Shown piece by piece: positions 26,559 through 36,338 of a stretch of 64,000 nucleotides of DNA (position 1 is the stretch's first letter; each line of letters opens with the position of its first letter). The position numbers and the translations under genes are program-made. This stretch comes from Actinoplanes sp. TFC3. GTDB lineage: Bacteria > Actinomycetota > Actinomycetes > Mycobacteriales > Micromonosporaceae. The notes below the pieces were generated by a model. The model was given only the letters and a program-made list of their open reading frames with translations, was not told the origin of the DNA and ran no database searches. Location of the stretch: contig NZ_LOJP01000002.1 of the NCBI RefSeq assembly GCF_001553785.1, forward strand, positions 978,096 to 1,042,095. The letters are read 5' to 3'.

Positions 26559-26980
26559 CCGGACCGGACCCGGATCGCCCGGCGGTTCCCGGGATCCGGC
26601 CTTTCCTGCGCGAGCAGGCCCCGGCGGACGACCGGCCGCCGCCCGGGGAGCAGACCACGTCGTTGCGGCCCTTCGTCCTCACCTCGGGCCGGGTCGCCGC
26701 CGTGGACCCCAACATAGGGCTGGAAACCCAGGTCAGCACGCATCCGCGGGCGTGGGGGGCGCGGCTTTCGCCGGAGCAGCGAGCAATCGTGCAGCTGTGC
26801 GCGCAGCCGCTGTCCGTGGCGGAGATCTCGGCCAAGCTGCGCCTGCATTTCGGCGTCACCCGGATCCTCGTCGCCGACCTGCGCGCCGCCGGCTGCCTCG
26901 AGGTCCATGTTGTGGAAAGTGAATTCCCCGACCCCGACACCATCATGCGAGTGATCCGTGGCCTTCGATCCCTTTCCTGA
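26555..26980 (+). CDS. cvnC: Conservon CvnC: DUF742 protein
   Basis: The 141-aa DUF742 protein has a disordered Pro-rich start, the family signature RPFVLTSGRV (about 43) and a winged-helix-like C-terminus (ERRAIVQLCA-type segment, then SVAEISAKLRLHFGVTRILVADLRAAGCLEV). Family members link the receptor CvnA and the GTPase in the membrane-associated complex, as known for Streptomyces conservons. It overlaps cvnB by four bases and cvnD by 23. Confidence 0.92.
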   Translation: MTGPDPDRPAVPGIRPFLREQAPADDRPPPGEQTTSLRPFVLTSGRVAAVDPNIGLETQVSTHPRAWGARLSPEQRAIVQLCAQPLSVAEISAKLRLHFGVTRILVADLRAAGCLEVHVVESEFPDPDTIMRVIRGLRSLS

Positions 26981-27599
26981 GAATCGCGCTGCGCCCAGCG
27001 ACTACCGCGCCGCGCCGACGGACGACCGCGTGAAGACCAAGCCGCCCGTCCCGGTCAAGATCATCGTGGCCGGGGGCTTCGGCGTCGGCAAGACCACCAC
27101 CGTGGGCGCCATCTCGGAGATCTCGCCGCTGACCACCGAGGCCGAGATGACCATGGAGTCGGTCGGCGTCGATCATCCGAACCGGGCGACCACCAAGACC
27201 ACCACCACGATCGCCATGGACTTCGGCTGCGTCACGATCGACCACACCCTCAAGCTCTATTTATTCGGTACGCCCGGACAGTCGCGTTTCTCGTTCATGT
27301 GGGACGACCTGGTCCGTGGGGCCCTCGGTGCCCTGGTCGTCGTCGATACCTCCCGGATTGACGACTGTTATCCCGCGGTGGACTATTTCGAGCGAGCTGG
27401 GCTTCCCTTCGTCGTCGGCGTGAACACCTTCAACGGGCAGCAGGGCTACAACCTGGACGAGGTGCGCTGGGCGCTCGCTGTGCGTGACGACGTACCCGTG
27501 CTCCAGTTCGATGCCCGTTTCCGGGGATCCGTCCGGGATGCCCTGCTTGTGGTACTGGATCAAGCCCTCGACAAAGCCCTGCGAATGCGACAGACGTAA
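26958..27599 (+). CDS. cvnD: Conservon CvnD: Ras-like small GTPase
   Basis: The 213-aa GTPase has the P-loop GGFGVGKTTTVGAIS, the switch region with TKTTTTIAMDFGC and the G3-equivalent FGTPGQSRFSFMWDDL. The G4 position reads VVGVNTFNG rather than the usual NKxD, so it is the MglA/Cvn-type divergent class. It completes the module, in which the GTPase would signal in response to CvnA. The start is a GTG inside cvnC. Confidence 0.92.
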   Translation: MAFDPFPENRAAPSDYRAAPTDDRVKTKPPVPVKIIVAGGFGVGKTTTVGAISEISPLTTEAEMTMESVGVDHPNRATTKTTTTIAMDFGCVTIDHTLKLYLFGTPGQSRFSFMWDDLVRGALGALVVVDTSRIDDCYPAVDYFERAGLPFVVGVNTFNGQQGYNLDEVRWALAVRDDVPVLQFDARFRGSVRDALLVVLDQALDKALRMRQT

Positions 27600-27693
27600 G
27601 GTGTGCGCCGAGTCGCGCCCCACCCGGTTTCCAAACCGACCCCCGAACAGGCACAGTGGTAGGGGCAACTGCGTGTGACGGAAGGACGGTGTC

Positions 27694-28269
27694 GTGCGAG
27701 GACTGGACGACGCACTCGACAGGCTGGCGCGCCGCGACCAACTGCGCCGGCGTGCCGCGGGCGAGTCGGCGGGCACGCCACCGGCGGTGACCGAGCTGGT
27801 CGAGGCGATCGCCGCGGTCGTGGGCCGCAACCCGAGCCTGGCCGTCACGGTCGGGGTGGAGGGCGCCGGTGAGCCGACGCTGCTGCACTTCGCCGTCGAG
27901 GACGGCATCGTGCAGGTCAGCGCGGACAACTCGGTGGCCCAGCGCGCCGGCACGCCCGGTGGCGCCGAGCACCCGCACGGCGACGTCATCGACGTCGACC
28001 TGGATGAACCCGGCTACCACCACTACGAGCCGCCGGCCCCGCAGCCGCACCCGTTCGCGGCCACGCCGCCGCCCGAGGTGCCCCCGCAAACCCCGCGCCC
28101 GGCCTACGAGGAGCAGCACCGCGCGCACATCCCCGAGCAGCGCGGCATGCCAGCCCCGCTGCCCGAACCGATCCCGCTGGAGGTCAACGAGGAGGAGACC
28201 GAGATGGCTGCCCGCCGCCTGTCGGCCCTGCTCCGCGAAGACCCCGGCCTGCTCGGCAACCGGGACTGA
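27694..28269 (+). CDS. Hypothetical protein downstream of the conservon
   Basis: The 191-aa protein has a small folded N-terminal domain (about 1-85: PAVTELVEAIAAVVGRNPSLAVTVGV, then a strand pair) and a long Pro/His/Glu-rich disordered tail (about 90-170) ending in a short helix. The start is a GTG. It lies 94 bp after cvnD, so it could be in the same transcript. The family is not recognised; a downstream effector of the conservon is a guess from position. Confidence 0.65.
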   Translation: MRGLDDALDRLARRDQLRRRAAGESAGTPPAVTELVEAIAAVVGRNPSLAVTVGVEGAGEPTLLHFAVEDGIVQVSADNSVAQRAGTPGGAEHPHGDVIDVDLDEPGYHHYEPPAPQPHPFAATPPPEVPPQTPRPAYEEQHRAHIPEQRGMPAPLPEPIPLEVNEEETEMAARRLSALLREDPGLLGNRD

Positions 28270-28283
28270 AACGGCAACCGGGA

Positions 28284-31200
28284 TCAAGCGCTGCGACGGC
28301 CCCGGATCGCCTGCTCAACCCCGCCGATGCGGTCGGCGAGCAGGCCCACCGCGCCGACAGCCCGGATCATCGGGTCGTCCTCCGCACCACCCAGCGCCTG
28401 CTCCCGCAGGTAGGCATCCTTGACCGCAGCCCACCGCGCGGCCTGCTCCTCGGTGAGCCTCCCGCGCAGCTCGGCCAGCTTGAGCAGGTTCGACTCCGCC
28501 CCCGTGGTCAGCGTCTGCGCCTCGCCCAGGTAGTGATCATCGATCAGGGTTTCCAGCTCGGCGTCGTTCATCGCGGGGATGATCCGCCCGGCGAGCTTGT
28601 TCATGTTGCGGTACGACCCCTGCAGCCGGAACGGTGGCTCGGTGCGCGACGCGTCCGCCTGCCCCGCCGAGGCGATGTAGGCCTGGTTCACCTTCAGCAC
28701 GATCCGTTGCACCCAGCGCATCTTGCGCAGCACCGACAGCACCTGTTCCAGCTCAACCGCCGAGTAGGCGTAGCTCAACCGGTCCGGCCGTACCGTCTCA
28801 TCGCCGTGCGCCAGCCGCACCAGCAGCGGCAGATCGCCGCGATCGCGGGCGGCCAGCGGCGCCAGCACCGGGTTGGCGGTCAGCGCGTTCTCCAGGTACG
28901 ACATCTCGAACGCGTCCTCGCGCCCGGACAGCACGTCACCCAGGTTCCACACGTCGGCGCGGTTGGCCAGCATGTCGGGGATCCGGAACCGCTCGCCGCT
29001 CTCGGTGTACGGGTTGCCGGCCATGCACACCGCGAACCGCTTGCCCCGCAGGTCGTACGTGCGCGTCTTGCCTTCCCAGACGCCTTCCATCTTGCGCTGG
29101 GCGTCGCAGAGCGAGATGAACTTCTGCAGCAACTCCGGGGACGTGTGCTGAATGTCGTCAAGATAGAGCAGCACGTTGTTGCCCATCTCCAGCGCGAACG
29201 AGATCTTCTCGACCTCCTGGCGTGCGGTGGCATCGGGCGCCTCGGCCGGGTCCAGCGAGGTCACCGCGTGACCCAGGGCCGGCCCGTTGACCTTGATGAA
29301 CAACAGGCCGAGGCGGTTTGCCACGTACTCCATCAACGTGGTCTTGCCATAGCCGGGCGGGGAGATCAGCAGCAGCAGACCGCCGGCCGGGCCGAGTTGG
29401 CGGTCGAGGTTGTCGCCGATCAGCGGCAGGTAGACCTCGTCCAGCAGCCGGTTGCGCACGAACGCGGACATCACCGCTGGCTGATATTCGTCGAGGCGCA
29501 GGCGGGCGCGTTCCGCCGCGGCGAGGGCCGTTCTTTCTTTCTGGTACGCCCGGTACGCCGGCACCCGCTGCCGGCGGAACCGCTGCGCGCTGTCGAGGAA
29601 CTCATCAAGGCGTACGGTCAACCGCCCGTTCACGATCCGCGGGTGCCCCGACAGCAGCCCCTCGACCGGCTCGCTGATCGCCGCCGCGGAGTCGTAGCGC
29701 TCCAGGCTCGTCAGCTCGATGGCCACGGCTTCGAGCACGTCGCTGGCGTCCCCGGACTCGGGCTGACTGCGGTGGAACGCCGAGAGCCACGCGTGCACGA
29801 GTTGCCGCTGCGCGAGCGGATCCCCGTCGAGCGCCCGCAGATCATCGGCATAGGAGCGCAGCGCACTGCGGTGGAACCGGTCGAGAAAGGTTCGCGCGCT
29901 ACGGCTGGTCACGAAGCCGGTCGGTGCGGCGGCCAACTCCTCGACCAGGTATTCACCGACGGCCGCTTCTCCACCGGCCGCCTGCGCCAAGGAGGCGCAC
30001 AGTTCGGCTAGATCGGGCCCAGCACCGAACAAGTCGCGGGCGCGAACAAGCGACGATGCCCGCACAGTCCAGGACGTGCGCTGGTCCTCGGGGAGGGAAT
30101 TCCAAAACAGCTGGGCGGCGGCTCGTACCCGTGCTGGGTAGCGCAACAGTCCCGCGGCGGAGTGCAGGCGCTTGAGCACGTCAAGGATCAGTTCCGCGTC
30201 GTGGTCGTGGATCCCGCGTTCGTAGCCTTCGTCGTACCGCGGCTCGGTCTCGCCCTCGAACAGCGCCGCGGCCAGGTATTCGGCCCGGGAGAGCTCGGGT
30301 GACTCCGACACCAGCGGCTGATCCCAGAACGGCCGGGTACGCAGGAAGCCCTCATCACGCACCGGCGCCCGATAATCCGTGCCGGTGACCGCGAACACGA
30401 GGTCGGACCCGTCCGGCACCAGCGTCAGATCTGCGGGCTGGGTGTTCACCGCGAAGCTGTGCCGGCCCAGGGTGATCGTCGTGCCATCGGCACCGTACAG
30501 GTCGAGCCGGTCGCGCAGGGCCCGGCCGGCTTCCTGGCGCGCGGCCTTGACCTGGCCGTCCAGTTCCTCGGCTCGCACGGTGTCACCGAGCGCCCGCAAC
30601 TCCTCGGCGACGTGGCGCAGCTTGCCGACCAGCGGGTCCGTGGCGAAGTAGGTGTTCACCTCGTCCACGCTGCTGAACCCGGCGACCCGGCGCTGCACCC
30701 CGGCAAGCGTGCGCTGGGCCGACGCGAACAGCCGGTCGGTACGCCGGGCGCGCTCGTCCAGCAACGTCTGCCGGCGCGCGGCGAACGCCTCGTACACCTC
30801 GGTGCGCTTGGCCGCGAGTTGCTCGGCAAAGTCGTCGAACTCGCCGAAGCGCGACTCCAGCGCCTCGACCTGCACCATCAGCTTGGCCGCCTGCTCGTCG
30901 CAGCGCTGCGGGGTGTCGGCCACCGCCAGCGCGGCGGCCACCGACTGGCCGAGCAGCATGAACTCGGCGGCGAACGCGGCCCGCCCCTCGACCGAGGCGA
31001 GATCGCGCCGGCGCGCGTCCAGCGTGGCGCGGGCCCGGTTGACCCCGCCGAGCACCTCGCCGATGCGTTCCAGGATGGCCACCCGCACGGTGGCGTCGGC
31101 GATGTCGAGCCCGCCGACCACCTCGGTGACGATGCGCAGCCCGTCGGCCTGCTCGGTGAGCCGCTCGCCAATCGGGCCGGCCTCGGCCACCGTGGCGATG

Positions 31201-33008
31201 CCGGCCGAGTCGGTGACCAGCTGCGCCACCGCATCGCGGTAACCGGCGAACGCATCCTCGCGCTGCAGGAACTCCACGGCCCGCCGGGCGGTGGAGTCCA
31301 CTTCGGAGACCAGGTCGGCGTCCAGCTCGTCCAGGCGCGCGGTGTCGACGTACCGCATCTCCCGCAGGGTCACGATCCGGCCCTGCGCCTGACGCAGCGC
31401 GGCCAACTGCTGGATCCACGCGTCCGTGCTGACCGGAACCTCGCCGCGGGCGCGCCGGATCAGCGACGTGATCGCCTCCCCGGCCTCAGTCACCGCGGCG
31501 GCGGCTTGGGCGGTGAGCTCCTGCACCGACTCGAACTCGTCGAGCACCTGCTCGGCGGTGGCCCGCACCTCGGCCAGCGGCGCCGCGAGGTTCTCCAGTT
31601 CCGGGTCGGCGATCCAGACGTAGTTGTCGGCGATCCGGTTGCTGGCCTGGATGATCGCCTCGAACACCGCGCTCGAGGGCGTCATCTCGTCGATCATCCG
31701 GGCCACCGACAGCGTGTCGGCGATGCCGCGCACGAGATCGGCGTTACCGACGCGTTCCAGCGGGCCGGTGCCGACCGGTTGCGCGGCGGCGTACGTGTCG
31801 GAGACGAACGGGGTCTGCCAGATCTGCATCGGATGCACCCGGGTGGGTTCGTCCGAGCCGGCCCGGAAGGCGACAAGCGTGCCGTCCTCGAACAGCGAGT
31901 AGCCGTGGCAGGTGATCGGGGCGGCTACCTCTTTGCGGATCACGTTGTAGGGCAGCAACAGGTAGCGGCCGGCTGCGCGGGCGTGGAAGACGTAGAGCAC
32001 GTCCTCACCGTTCACCGAGCGCACGACCCGCTCGAACTCCAGTTCGGCCACGTCGGCGTCGAACGTCTTGGCGATGCCGGTGGCCAGATAGTAGCCGCCG
32101 GGGAAGATGATGCCCTGGTCCTCCGGCAGCCGCTGGCAGGCCTGCCCGATGCCATCGAGGCGGACCACGTCACGGGTGCGCGTGTTGAAGACCAGATACC
32201 GACGGACCGTTTCCTTGTACGGCAACACGCGCAGCAAAATCAGCGGGCCAATTTTCGCGTACGCAATCTCGGCGTCGGCCAGGCTCTGCAGCGGCTCGTC
32301 CACCGGCTCGGAGAAGATGCCTTCCCCATCCTCGGTGTTGTTCTCGATCTTCACCGTCAGCGTGCCGCCGACCGCCTCCACGAAGACCTCGTCCTCGATG
32401 GAGACGTGCGGGTGCCGTCCGAGCACATGCTGCTCGCGGGTGGTCGGCGTCCACTCGAAGTCGTGCGACGGCGGGAACACGTGATCGCGTTCGCCGCGGT
32501 TGTCCTCGTACTTGACGGTGCCGTCGGTGCCGACCCGCCAGCGCAGCACCTTGAGGTCATCGGCGCGGGCCCCGGTCTGGAACACCGCGAGCAGCAACCC
32601 CTCCAACCGGCGTAGCTGCAGCAGGTGCGTGGACCGGTAGTAGCGGTAAAGCTCGGCGAAGTCGCGCTGGAACGTCGGGTCGTCGAGCAGACCGGGCAGG
32701 GTGGCGGGCTGGAACGTACCGCCGGCGAACCCGTGCACGGCGAAGACGTCCGCGACCGTGGTCTCGGTGCGCAGCCCCACGAACACGTTGTAGCCGAACA
32801 GCATGGACCCGCCGACCTGCACGATGTCGCGGGGCACGCAGTTGTTCCCGGTGCGGATGCGTTCGGTGCCGCTCAGCTGGAGTTGCTGCCCGCCGAACGT
32901 CTGCGTCCGGCAGGTGTTCAGCGTCTCGGCCCGTGCGGCCAGTTCCTTGGCCTGCGCGCCGAGCCGGGCGCGCAGGACCTCGTACGTGCCGGCGTCGAGA
33001 TCGCTCAC
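28284..33008 (-). CDS. Giant AAA+ ATPase ('DNA repair ATPase' type)
   Basis: The 1,574-aa protein has a large N-terminal beta-rich domain (about 1-430), an alpha-helical coiled-coil middle (about 430-900, many heptad-like Glu/Arg/Leu runs), a second mixed region and a C-terminal AAA+ domain. The Walker A motif is SPPGYGKTTL (about 1217), Walker B is LLYLDD (about 1278), and AGNPYTESGERF (about 1328) fits sensor 1. Family members are annotated in databases as DNA repair ATPases, but this one sits in an operon with a flotillin and an NfeD-like protein, so membrane remodelling is a better guess. The GTG at 33008 is preferred over ATG 33077, which would overlap the flotillin gene; GGAGGGG lies 11 bases upstream. 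Confidence 0.82.
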   Translation of the reverse strand: MSDLDAGTYEVLRARLGAQAKELAARAETLNTCRTQTFGGQQLQLSGTERIRTGNNCVPRDIVQVGGSMLFGYNVFVGLRTETTVADVFAVHGFAGGTFQPATLPGLLDDPTFQRDFAELYRYYRSTHLLQLRRLEGLLLAVFQTGARADDLKVLRWRVGTDGTVKYEDNRGERDHVFPPSHDFEWTPTTREQHVLGRHPHVSIEDEVFVEAVGGTLTVKIENNTEDGEGIFSEPVDEPLQSLADAEIAYAKIGPLILLRVLPYKETVRRYLVFNTRTRDVVRLDGIGQACQRLPEDQGIIFPGGYYLATGIAKTFDADVAELEFERVVRSVNGEDVLYVFHARAAGRYLLLPYNVIRKEVAAPITCHGYSLFEDGTLVAFRAGSDEPTRVHPMQIWQTPFVSDTYAAAQPVGTGPLERVGNADLVRGIADTLSVARMIDEMTPSSAVFEAIIQASNRIADNYVWIADPELENLAAPLAEVRATAEQVLDEFESVQELTAQAAAAVTEAGEAITSLIRRARGEVPVSTDAWIQQLAALRQAQGRIVTLREMRYVDTARLDELDADLVSEVDSTARRAVEFLQREDAFAGYRDAVAQLVTDSAGIATVAEAGPIGERLTEQADGLRIVTEVVGGLDIADATVRVAILERIGEVLGGVNRARATLDARRRDLASVEGRAAFAAEFMLLGQSVAAALAVADTPQRCDEQAAKLMVQVEALESRFGEFDDFAEQLAAKRTEVYEAFAARRQTLLDERARRTDRLFASAQRTLAGVQRRVAGFSSVDEVNTYFATDPLVGKLRHVAEELRALGDTVRAEELDGQVKAARQEAGRALRDRLDLYGADGTTITLGRHSFAVNTQPADLTLVPDGSDLVFAVTGTDYRAPVRDEGFLRTRPFWDQPLVSESPELSRAEYLAAALFEGETEPRYDEGYERGIHDHDAELILDVLKRLHSAAGLLRYPARVRAAAQLFWNSLPEDQRTSWTVRASSLVRARDLFGAGPDLAELCASLAQAAGGEAAVGEYLVEELAAAPTGFVTSRSARTFLDRFHRSALRSYADDLRALDGDPLAQRQLVHAWLSAFHRSQPESGDASDVLEAVAIELTSLERYDSAAAISEPVEGLLSGHPRIVNGRLTVRLDEFLDSAQRFRRQRVPAYRAYQKERTALAAAERARLRLDEYQPAVMSAFVRNRLLDEVYLPLIGDNLDRQLGPAGGLLLLISPPGYGKTTLMEYVANRLGLLFIKVNGPALGHAVTSLDPAEAPDATARQEVEKISFALEMGNNVLLYLDDIQHTSPELLQKFISLCDAQRKMEGVWEGKTRTYDLRGKRFAVCMAGNPYTESGERFRIPDMLANRADVWNLGDVLSGREDAFEMSYLENALTANPVLAPLAARDRGDLPLLVRLAHGDETVRPDRLSYAYSAVELEQVLSVLRKMRWVQRIVLKVNQAYIASAGQADASRTEPPFRLQGSYRNMNKLAGRIIPAMNDAELETLIDDHYLGEAQTLTTGAESNLLKLAELRGRLTEEQAARWAAVKDAYLREQALGGAEDDPMIRAVGAVGLLADRIGGVEQAIRGRRSA

Positions 33009-33048
33009 CGCGCGCTGTTCCCCTCCGCGGCGGAAAACCCATGCGAGG

Positions 33049-35043
33049 TCAAGAGCGGACGACCTTCCCGTCAGCAAGACCCATTTCCTGGGCCGCGGCC
33101 AGCAGTTCCCTCAGCTTGCCGGAATCCTTGTGCCCGGCCTTGATCTGCTGGGTGAGGAACGCCGAGAGGCTCAGGTTGGCGAGGTCGCCGGTGCTGACCG
33201 AGCCGACCACCCGGCTCAGGTCGTCGGCGAAGCTGGCCGAGCCGTTCAGGTACTGCGCGCCGAGGCCCTGGACGACGTTCGAGTGCTCGACGAACCCATC
33301 GATGCTCTTGCCCAGCGTGATCGAGTTGACCAGCTTGTCGAAGAAGATCGAGTCGCCGCCGACGATGTCGATGTCGGCCTTCTCCAGCCCGGTGGCGATG
33401 AGCGTGGCCTGCGCCTCGGCGATTTCCTTGTGCACGTTGATGCCGGCCAGCCGGATCTCCTTCTCGGCCTCCAGGCGCAGCCGGTATTCCTCGTGCTCGC
33501 GGGTCGCGTCGTCGAGCGCGGCCATCGCACCGGCCTTCTCCTGCAAACCTTCGGCCTCGCCCTTGAGCTTCTCGCGGATCGCTTCCGCAGCCACCAGCGC
33601 CTTCTCGCGTTCCACGGCGGCCTCGGCGCGCCCGGTCTTCTCGATGACCTCGGCGTTGCGCTCGCGCACCTGCACATCGGCCAGGCCCGCGGCGGCCGCG
33701 GCGGCCTGCGTGCCCTCGGCCATCCGGATCTTGGCTCGGGCGTCGAGCTCCGCGGTCTGCTGGCGGGCCTCGGCGAGCAGCAGTTCCTCGCGGGCCTTGA
33801 ACTTCGCGGCGGCCTCGGCGGCTTCCGCGGCCTTGATGTCCTTGACCAGGGCCTCCTGCGCCTCGGCCTCGGCCTGGATGATCACTGCCTGACGGGTACG
33901 CTCGGCCTCCTCGACCACGCGCAGCCGCTTGATGTTCTCTTCCTGCTCGGCCACCGTCTTCTCGACCGCGATGCGCTCGCGCACCACCTCGGCGATCGCA
34001 CGCTTCTCGGCTTCCACCTCTTTGTTCTTGGCGATGGTGGACAGCTCGGTCTCCCGCTCGCGGCCGATCACCTCGAGCATCCGGTCCTTCTCGATGCGCT
34101 CGGTCTCGATGGCGATGACCCGCTCGCGGTTCTTCTCGGCGACCGCGATCTCGCGGGCCTGGTTCTCCTTCTGCACCCCGAGCTGCTGCTCGGTACGCAG
34201 GTGCGCCCCCTCGGACCGCAGCCGCTCCTCGGCATGGGCCAGGGCGATCTCGGCTTCCTCGCGAGCCCGCATGGTCTCGATCTCGCGGCGCTGCTTGATC
34301 TCCGCGTCGGCCTGCCGGCGCTCCAGCTCGAGGATCGCCTCCTTGGCGTCCACGTTCTGCCGGGTGATCTCCTTCTCCTCGTTGCGCCGGAAGTCGTTGG
34401 TGCGCACCGATTCGATGGCGGTCAGCTCGGTGATCTTCCGGATGCCCTGGGCGTCGAGGATGTTCTTGGGGTCCAACTGCATCATCGGGGTTTGCTCAAG
34501 GAAGTCGATGGCCGCGTCCTCGAGGCTGTAGCCGTTGAGGTCGGTGCCGATCACCTCGATGATCTGGTCCCGGAAGTCGTTGCGCTTGGTGTAGAGGTCG
34601 ACGAAGTCCAGCTGCTTGCCGACCGTCTTGAGCGCCTCGGAGAACTTGGCGTTGAACAGCTCCTGCAGCGTCGACTCGCTGCTGGCCCGGGTGGTGCCGA
34701 TGGCCTGCGCGACCTTGATGACGTCCTCGGTGGTCTTGTTGACCCGTACGAAGAACGTGATGCGGATATCGGCGCGGATGTTGTCCCGGCAGATCAGGCC
34801 CTCGCGGCCGGTTCGGGAGATCTCGATGGTCTTCACCGAGATGTCCATGATCTCGGACTTGTGCAGCACCGGCAGCACCACCGCGCCGGTGAACGTGACG
34901 TCCACCCGGCGCACCTTGGAGACGATGAGCGCCTTGCCCTGTTCGACTTTGCGGAACATCCGGCTGAGGAAGAACAGCACGCCGATCGCGACGAGCACGA
35001 TGACGGCGAGAAGCACACCGAAGCCGGTGGAGACAACGTCCAT
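33049..35043 (-). CDS. Flotillin-family (SPFH/Band 7) protein
   Basis: The 664-aa protein has an N-terminal membrane helix (about 8-30), an SPFH domain (about 35-230, from EQGKALIVSKVRRVDVTF to DLNGYSLEDAAIDFLEQTP), a very long Glu/Ala/Arg coiled coil (about 230-560) and a C-terminal flotillin region. Such proteins form oligomers that organise membrane microdomains. The gene is the middle of a three-gene operon, 12 bp after the NfeD-like gene, and 40 bp before the AAA+ ATPase. The architecture resembles the YuaF-YqiK/FloT pairing. Confidence 0.92.
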   Translation of the reverse strand: MDVVSTGFGVLLAVIVLVAIGVLFFLSRMFRKVEQGKALIVSKVRRVDVTFTGAVVLPVLHKSEIMDISVKTIEISRTGREGLICRDNIRADIRITFFVRVNKTTEDVIKVAQAIGTTRASSESTLQELFNAKFSEALKTVGKQLDFVDLYTKRNDFRDQIIEVIGTDLNGYSLEDAAIDFLEQTPMMQLDPKNILDAQGIRKITELTAIESVRTNDFRRNEEKEITRQNVDAKEAILELERRQADAEIKQRREIETMRAREEAEIALAHAEERLRSEGAHLRTEQQLGVQKENQAREIAVAEKNRERVIAIETERIEKDRMLEVIGRERETELSTIAKNKEVEAEKRAIAEVVRERIAVEKTVAEQEENIKRLRVVEEAERTRQAVIIQAEAEAQEALVKDIKAAEAAEAAAKFKAREELLLAEARQQTAELDARAKIRMAEGTQAAAAAAGLADVQVRERNAEVIEKTGRAEAAVEREKALVAAEAIREKLKGEAEGLQEKAGAMAALDDATREHEEYRLRLEAEKEIRLAGINVHKEIAEAQATLIATGLEKADIDIVGGDSIFFDKLVNSITLGKSIDGFVEHSNVVQGLGAQYLNGSASFADDLSRVVGSVSTGDLANLSLSAFLTQQIKAGHKDSGKLRELLAAAQEMGLADGKVVRS

Positions 35044-35055
35044 GGAGAACTTCCT

Positions 35056-35598
35056 TTACCTGTTCGCGATGTCCGCAGGAACGATCCAGAAGAATTCGCC
35101 GTCGGGATCGACGTCGTAGAGCAGGGCAACCGTGCCGGCACGCAGCTTGTCGTCGCCGGCCTGGCGGACCTGCACGATGGCCGAGGAGCCGTCGGGGGCG
35201 TGCACTTCGGCCTGGCCGAACGTGCGGGTCACCCGGCCGGTGCGCACGATGCAGGTCAGCCCGACGAAGTCGGCGCGCGACGGCTCGGCGCCGGTTGGCA
35301 GGAACCGTCGCAGCAGCGAAACCGCAACGCGGGCAACGATCCAGGCCAGGATCACCGCTGCGGCGAGGATGACGAAGCCCGGAATCGCGCCGAGCCACTG
35401 CGAAGCGGCAAGGGTGGCGAACCAGGCGACGGTGATGAGGATGGAGAGGGGAATGGCGCCCCACCCCACGAGCGGGAACTCATCGCCGGGGTCCGCACCG
35501 CCGGCGATGACGACCAACCAGTAACCGATGACGACAACCAGAAGCGGGGTCAGGATGACGGTGGGGAAGCTGAGGACAGCCTCGAAGAACCCACCCAT
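35056..35598 (-). CDS. NfeD/YuaF-like membrane protein with OB-fold tail
   Basis: The 180-aa protein has three or four membrane helices (within about 3-100) and a soluble C-terminal beta-barrel (about 105-175: GLTCIVRTGRVTRTFGQAEVHAPDG...GTVALLYDVDPDGEFFWIVP) like the OB fold of NfeD/YqiJ. Proteins of this class are encoded next to flotillins and control their assembly. It is the first gene of the module and is read minus strand together with the flotillin and ATPase genes. Confidence 0.82.
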   Translation of the reverse strand: MGGFFEAVLSFPTVILTPLLVVVIGYWLVVIAGGADPGDEFPLVGWGAIPLSILITVAWFATLAASQWLGAIPGFVILAAAVILAWIVARVAVSLLRRFLPTGAEPSRADFVGLTCIVRTGRVTRTFGQAEVHAPDGSSAIVQVRQAGDDKLRAGTVALLYDVDPDGEFFWIVPADIANR

Positions 35599-35741
35599 GA
35601 ATCAGCCCCGCCCCCGTGACGCTTTTCGTCGCTGCGCGTATGCGAGCAACCCTTGCTGTGACGTCGATGATGACAGGACAGCGCAACACCGAACCTCCCC
35701 CATCAGGGCAGGTATTGATCACGCAGGCAGATCCGGACGGC

Positions 35742-35993
35742 TCAGTCGTCGGTGAGGGCGAGGGTGTCCGGAAGGTCGAGCAGGACGTCCTTGCGGTCCG
35801 GGTCCTTGGTCGCGTCGGCCAGTTCCTCGATGTAGTCGAGGAGTTCGTCGCGGTCGGCGTCGGAGAGATCCTCGAGCGCCGCGGCAAGATCGTCGAGCAG
35901 CGTGGTCGCCGTTTCCGGGTCGATCTCGTCGTCACTGGTGAGGTCGATCGACACCGCCAGGTCAATCAAGGCGCGCAGCAGGATCCGGTTCAC
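35742..35993 (-). CDS. Small acidic protein
   Basis: The 83-aa, strongly acidic protein is nearly all helix (SDADRDELLDYIEELADATKDPDRK). A GTG at 35993 is preferred because the longer frame to 36047 starts with unlike sequence. It lies 143 bp upstream of the NfeD-like gene on the same strand, so it may or may not be part of that operon. The family is not recognised. Confidence 0.55.
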   Translation of the reverse strand: MNRILLRALIDLAVSIDLTSDDEIDPETATTLLDDLAAALEDLSDADRDELLDYIEELADATKDPDRKDVLLDLPDTLALTDD

Positions 35994-36338
35994 GCGAGCA
36001 GCATAGTCCTCACGCAGAGTTACTCGCAGCCAGCACCGGGTCGCCATACCGCCTCAACGGTCGACCTCACGATGCGTCACTGAATCTTTGCCTGCCGGAA
36101 GGCATTGGGCATCGCTGCGCCGTTTGTCCTCACCCCTCGTAACCCTGCCGTTTGCCGCTTTTTACCGTCTTTACGACGCCTGAGATGTCTGGGTTAGGCC
36201 ATTTGGTCAGTTCGCCTGAGACCTCCGGTCCGCGGCCTTGAATCACGCTCGGTAGCGACCTAATGTCCAGATACGTCCGGCGACGCGGCAAGAGTGACGA
36301 CGCTGACGACACGATCTGTGACGAGGGGAGGGCGAGCC

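Noticed and set aside
30459-35619. Open frames of 718 and 938 codons on the + strand
   Set aside because: Both lie opposite the AAA+ ATPase and flotillin genes; their repetitive Leu/Gly/His sequence mirrors the coiled-coil codons of the real genes.
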